Part shown: positions 62,416 through 64,000 of the stretch, in pieces | Layout: every line of letters begins with the position of its first letter | Numbering within the stretch: position 1 is the first letter of the stretch | NCBI RefSeq assembly: GCF_019774615.1 | Contig: NZ_CP081496.1 | Span: forward strand, 1,736,001 to 1,800,000 | Source of the DNA: Streptomyces sp. BHT-5-2 | Lineage (GTDB): Bacteria > Actinomycetota > Actinomycetes > Streptomycetales > Streptomycetaceae | DNA length: 64,000 nucleotides | Direction: 5' to 3' | The notes under the pieces: generated by a model | The model's input: only the letters and a program-made list of their open reading frames with translations | Database searches by the model: none | What the model was told of the DNA's origin: nothing | Translations under genes and position numbers: made by a program

Positions 62416-63233
62416 GTGGTGTGGCCCTGGTCCTGGTGCTGTTTCGACTCGGTCCGCAGGACGCTCATGAGTTCGGTGAGCCGGTCTTCGGCGAGGGTGA
62501 GTTCGGCTTCGCGGACCGCGTCGCGGACCACGGCGCGGGTGCACTTTCCGTGCGTGTGGATCGCCTTCCGTGCGATGTCGAGCAGGACGTCCATTTCGGC
62601 GCCTGGGGGGCGTCCGTAGCGGCGGTTCTCCGTGGTGTTGGGGAGCACGGCTTGCTGGTGATCGTCGGCTTCGCCCTGCGGTTCCGGGTGGGGGCGACCG
62701 GCTTCCGTGCAGTCGCGTGGATGCGGAGCCGGTTTCGTGTGGTGAGGCGTTGGTGACTCCTGCTGCGGGGTGTGGCGGGCGATGAGGATGTACAGGTGGA
62801 CGGCCCCCGCGAGGGCCAGTGGCGCGAGGGTCGAGAGCACTCCGACGGTGAGGTCTTCGAGGCGCAGACCCGCTTGAGGGGCTTGTTGGTTGAGGCGTAC
62901 GGCGTGGAGGGCGTTGGCCCAGATGCTGGCTGTGGTGGCGGTGCCGAAGAGGGCCCAGACGTACAGCCGTGAGCGGAAGGGCGCGATGCGCAGGATGATC
63001 AGGGCGCGGACGCCGTAGGCGATGAACCCGTCGATGACGAGGGGGAAGAGGTAGGTCAGCAGGCCGCGGATGTGGATGGCGATGGCCATCTGCTGTAGCG
63101 CGTCGTACGAGAGGGCGCATCCGGCGGCGCCGAGGGCGGTGATCGCGGCGCGGTCCCAGGTGGTGGCGCGTCGCTCACTGGTGGGCCCGGTCGTGGGGAT
63201 TGTGGCAGGGGTGGCCAGGGCGAGGTGTGGCAT
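62412..63233 (-). CDS. DUF2637 domain membrane protein
   Basis: 273 residues: four membrane helices (about 25-150, including LTYLFPLVIDGFIAYGVRAL and LSTLAPLALAGAVHLYILIA) and a soluble C-terminal tail ending in a winged-helix-like part (KCTRAVVRDAVREAELTLAE). The family occurs on Streptomyces plasmids and integrative elements near replication and transfer genes. GGAGA precedes ATG 63233. Confidence 0.85.
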   Translation of the reverse strand: MPHLALATPATIPTTGPTSERRATTWDRAAITALGAAGCALSYDALQQMAIAIHIRGLLTYLFPLVIDGFIAYGVRALIILRIAPFRSRLYVWALFGTATTASIWANALHAVRLNQQAPQAGLRLEDLTVGVLSTLAPLALAGAVHLYILIARHTPQQESPTPHHTKPAPHPRDCTEAGRPHPEPQGEADDHQQAVLPNTTENRRYGRPPGAEMDVLLDIARKAIHTHGKCTRAVVRDAVREAELTLAEDRLTELMSVLRTESKQHQDQGHTT

Positions 63234-63254
63234 GCGGGGTCTCCGGAGAGTCCG

Positions 63255-63280
63255 CCGCACCGATGGGTGAGCCGGTGCGG
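63255..63280 (-). terminator. Hairpin between ATPase and DUF2637 genes
   Basis: CCGCACCG / CGGTGCGG, eight perfect pairs with a ten-base loop; it may weaken transcription between the two genes. Confidence 0.5.
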
Positions 63281-63323
63281 GCGGAGGAAATGTGGGGGTG
63301 AGGACGCAGGGAGCAAGGGCCTG

Positions 63324-64000
63324 TTAGGGGCCGGTGGGTTGCCTTCTGCGGTCGGTGCCGCTGAGGATGACGCGGGTGGTCATCTCGGCGAGGCGGGAGG
63401 CGACGCGGTCACCTACGGCGCCGCGCAGCTCGGCGATCGGCAGGTTGGTGGTGACCAGGGTCGGGAGCATCTCGTTGTAGCGGCGGTTGATCAGCCGGTA
63501 CGTCAGCTCCTCGGTCCACTCCGAGGTCTTGGCCGCGCCGAGGTCGTCGAGGATCAGCAGCGGGCAGCGGCCGAAACTCCACAGGGCGCGCTCGGGGTCG
63601 TGTCCTGAACGGGGTCGCAGGCTTGCGTAGAGGTCGGCTGAGGTGGTTGCCTCCCAACGCAGCCGGACGCCCGCAGCCAGCAGCGATCGCACGGCGCCGT
63701 ATGCCTGGTGGGTCTTGCCGGTGCCGGTCGGTCCGGCGATCAGCAACGACGGGCCGTGCGCGATCCCCGGCGCCCCGCCCGGTCCCTTGCGACCAGTTCG
63801 GGTGATCTCCTCGACCCAGGCGGTGACCTGCGAGTGGTCGGCCAGGGCGTTGCGGTACCGGACTGGTATGCGGGCGTCGGCCAGCTCCAGCGCGGTCACC
63901 GGCTCGGCAGGCGGCTCGGCAGGGACCGTGGTGGGGTCGATGCCCCGGTCGGTGAGGATCGCGCCAAGACGGTCGGCCAGGAGGCCAACCCTGTGCGGCT
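63324..64000 (-). CDS. DnaC/IstB-like ATP-binding protein (5' partial)
   Basis: The frame runs off the right edge; a GTG at 63899 is internal, since upstream codons (RVGLLADRLGAILTDRGIDP) continue the gene. Walker A GPTGTGKTHQAY, Walker B CPLLILDDLGAAK and sensor VTTNLPIAEL place it with helicase loaders. On Streptomyces mobile elements it probably serves replication. Confidence 0.88.
   Translation of the reverse strand, partial: PHRVGLLADRLGAILTDRGIDPTTVPAEPPAEPVTALELADARIPVRYRNALADHSQVTAWVEEITRTGRKGPGGAPGIAHGPSLLIAGPTGTGKTHQAYGAVRSLLAAGVRLRWEATTSADLYASLRPRSGHDPERALWSFGRCPLLILDDLGAAKTSEWTEELTYRLINRRYNEMLPTLVTTNLPIAELRGAVGDRVASRLAEMTTRVILSGTDRRRQPTGP

Overview
The window reads as chromosomal DNA of a Streptomyces (or very close relative). 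GC is about 70-73 percent with strong GC bias at third codon positions, and GTG starts are frequent. There is a canonical core block of SRP RNA - dnaX - YbaB/EbfC - recR - DUF5063 - lysC - asd - SigE-family sigma factor. Several families are typical of this genus (DUF397, DUF2637, DUF5994, DUF6153, DUF6415, SpoIIE-type phosphatases, XRE regulators). No complete insertion sequence, rRNA or CRISPR array is visible.

Layout. (1) 1-9.4 kb: the end of an ABC exporter, a TetR/F420-type oxidoreductase pair with two palindromic operators, a DoxX protein and an amidohydrolase that share an operator sequence, a GntR-glycosyltransferase pair, and a GAF-PP2C phosphatase. (2) 8.1-10.9 kb: a translationally coupled operon of a YqcI/YcgG (GntA-like) haem protein, a cupin and an APC permease, preceded by a small ORF with an in-frame TAG. 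(3) 11.5-19.6 kb: a metal, probably copper, island. It holds a cupredoxin-fused P1B ATPase, small membrane proteins, a truncated ICMT-like gene, a DUF305 protein, a His/Met-rich lipoprotein and a DUF6153 protein. It also contains an IS5-type transposase remnant and a TetR/methyltransferase pair, and it ends at a tRNA-Ser gene. (4) 20.0-41 kb: core genome, with DNA repair and replication genes, the aspartate pathway, a sigma factor with its partner, SURF1, S9 and M3 peptidases, and a large HTH-nSTAND-WD40 protein. (5) 41.5-44.7 kb: a TetR/FAD-monooxygenase pair and a membrane-protein/winged-helix pair, each with clear operators.

(6) 45-64 kb is accessory DNA. It opens with a 3' half of tRNA-Pro and two 3' halves of a tRNA-Gly (45.3 and 50.6 kb), which look like attachment-site scars. 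Between and after them lie a PP2C phosphatase, an internally deleted yjbQ, two DUF5994 paralogues, an orphan gene tail, a triple GTTCC-N5-GGAAC array with exact 24-bp period, and a short-chain dehydrogenase/SnoaL/PPOX group. From 53.8 kb an XRE-TPR regulator precedes a compact set: a DUF6415 protein, a one-TM protein, a 33-residue peptide, a cupin-4/JmjC oxygenase and an APH-fold kinase. This looks like a possible undescribed peptide-modification (RiPP-like) cassette. Nudix, DUF397 and HFCD flavoprotein genes follow. The window ends in a mobilisation module read on the minus strand: a DnaC-like ATPase, a DUF2637 protein, MobC and a relaxase, with a candidate oriT.

Functions are inferred by reading motifs and neighbourhood only; no database search was possible.
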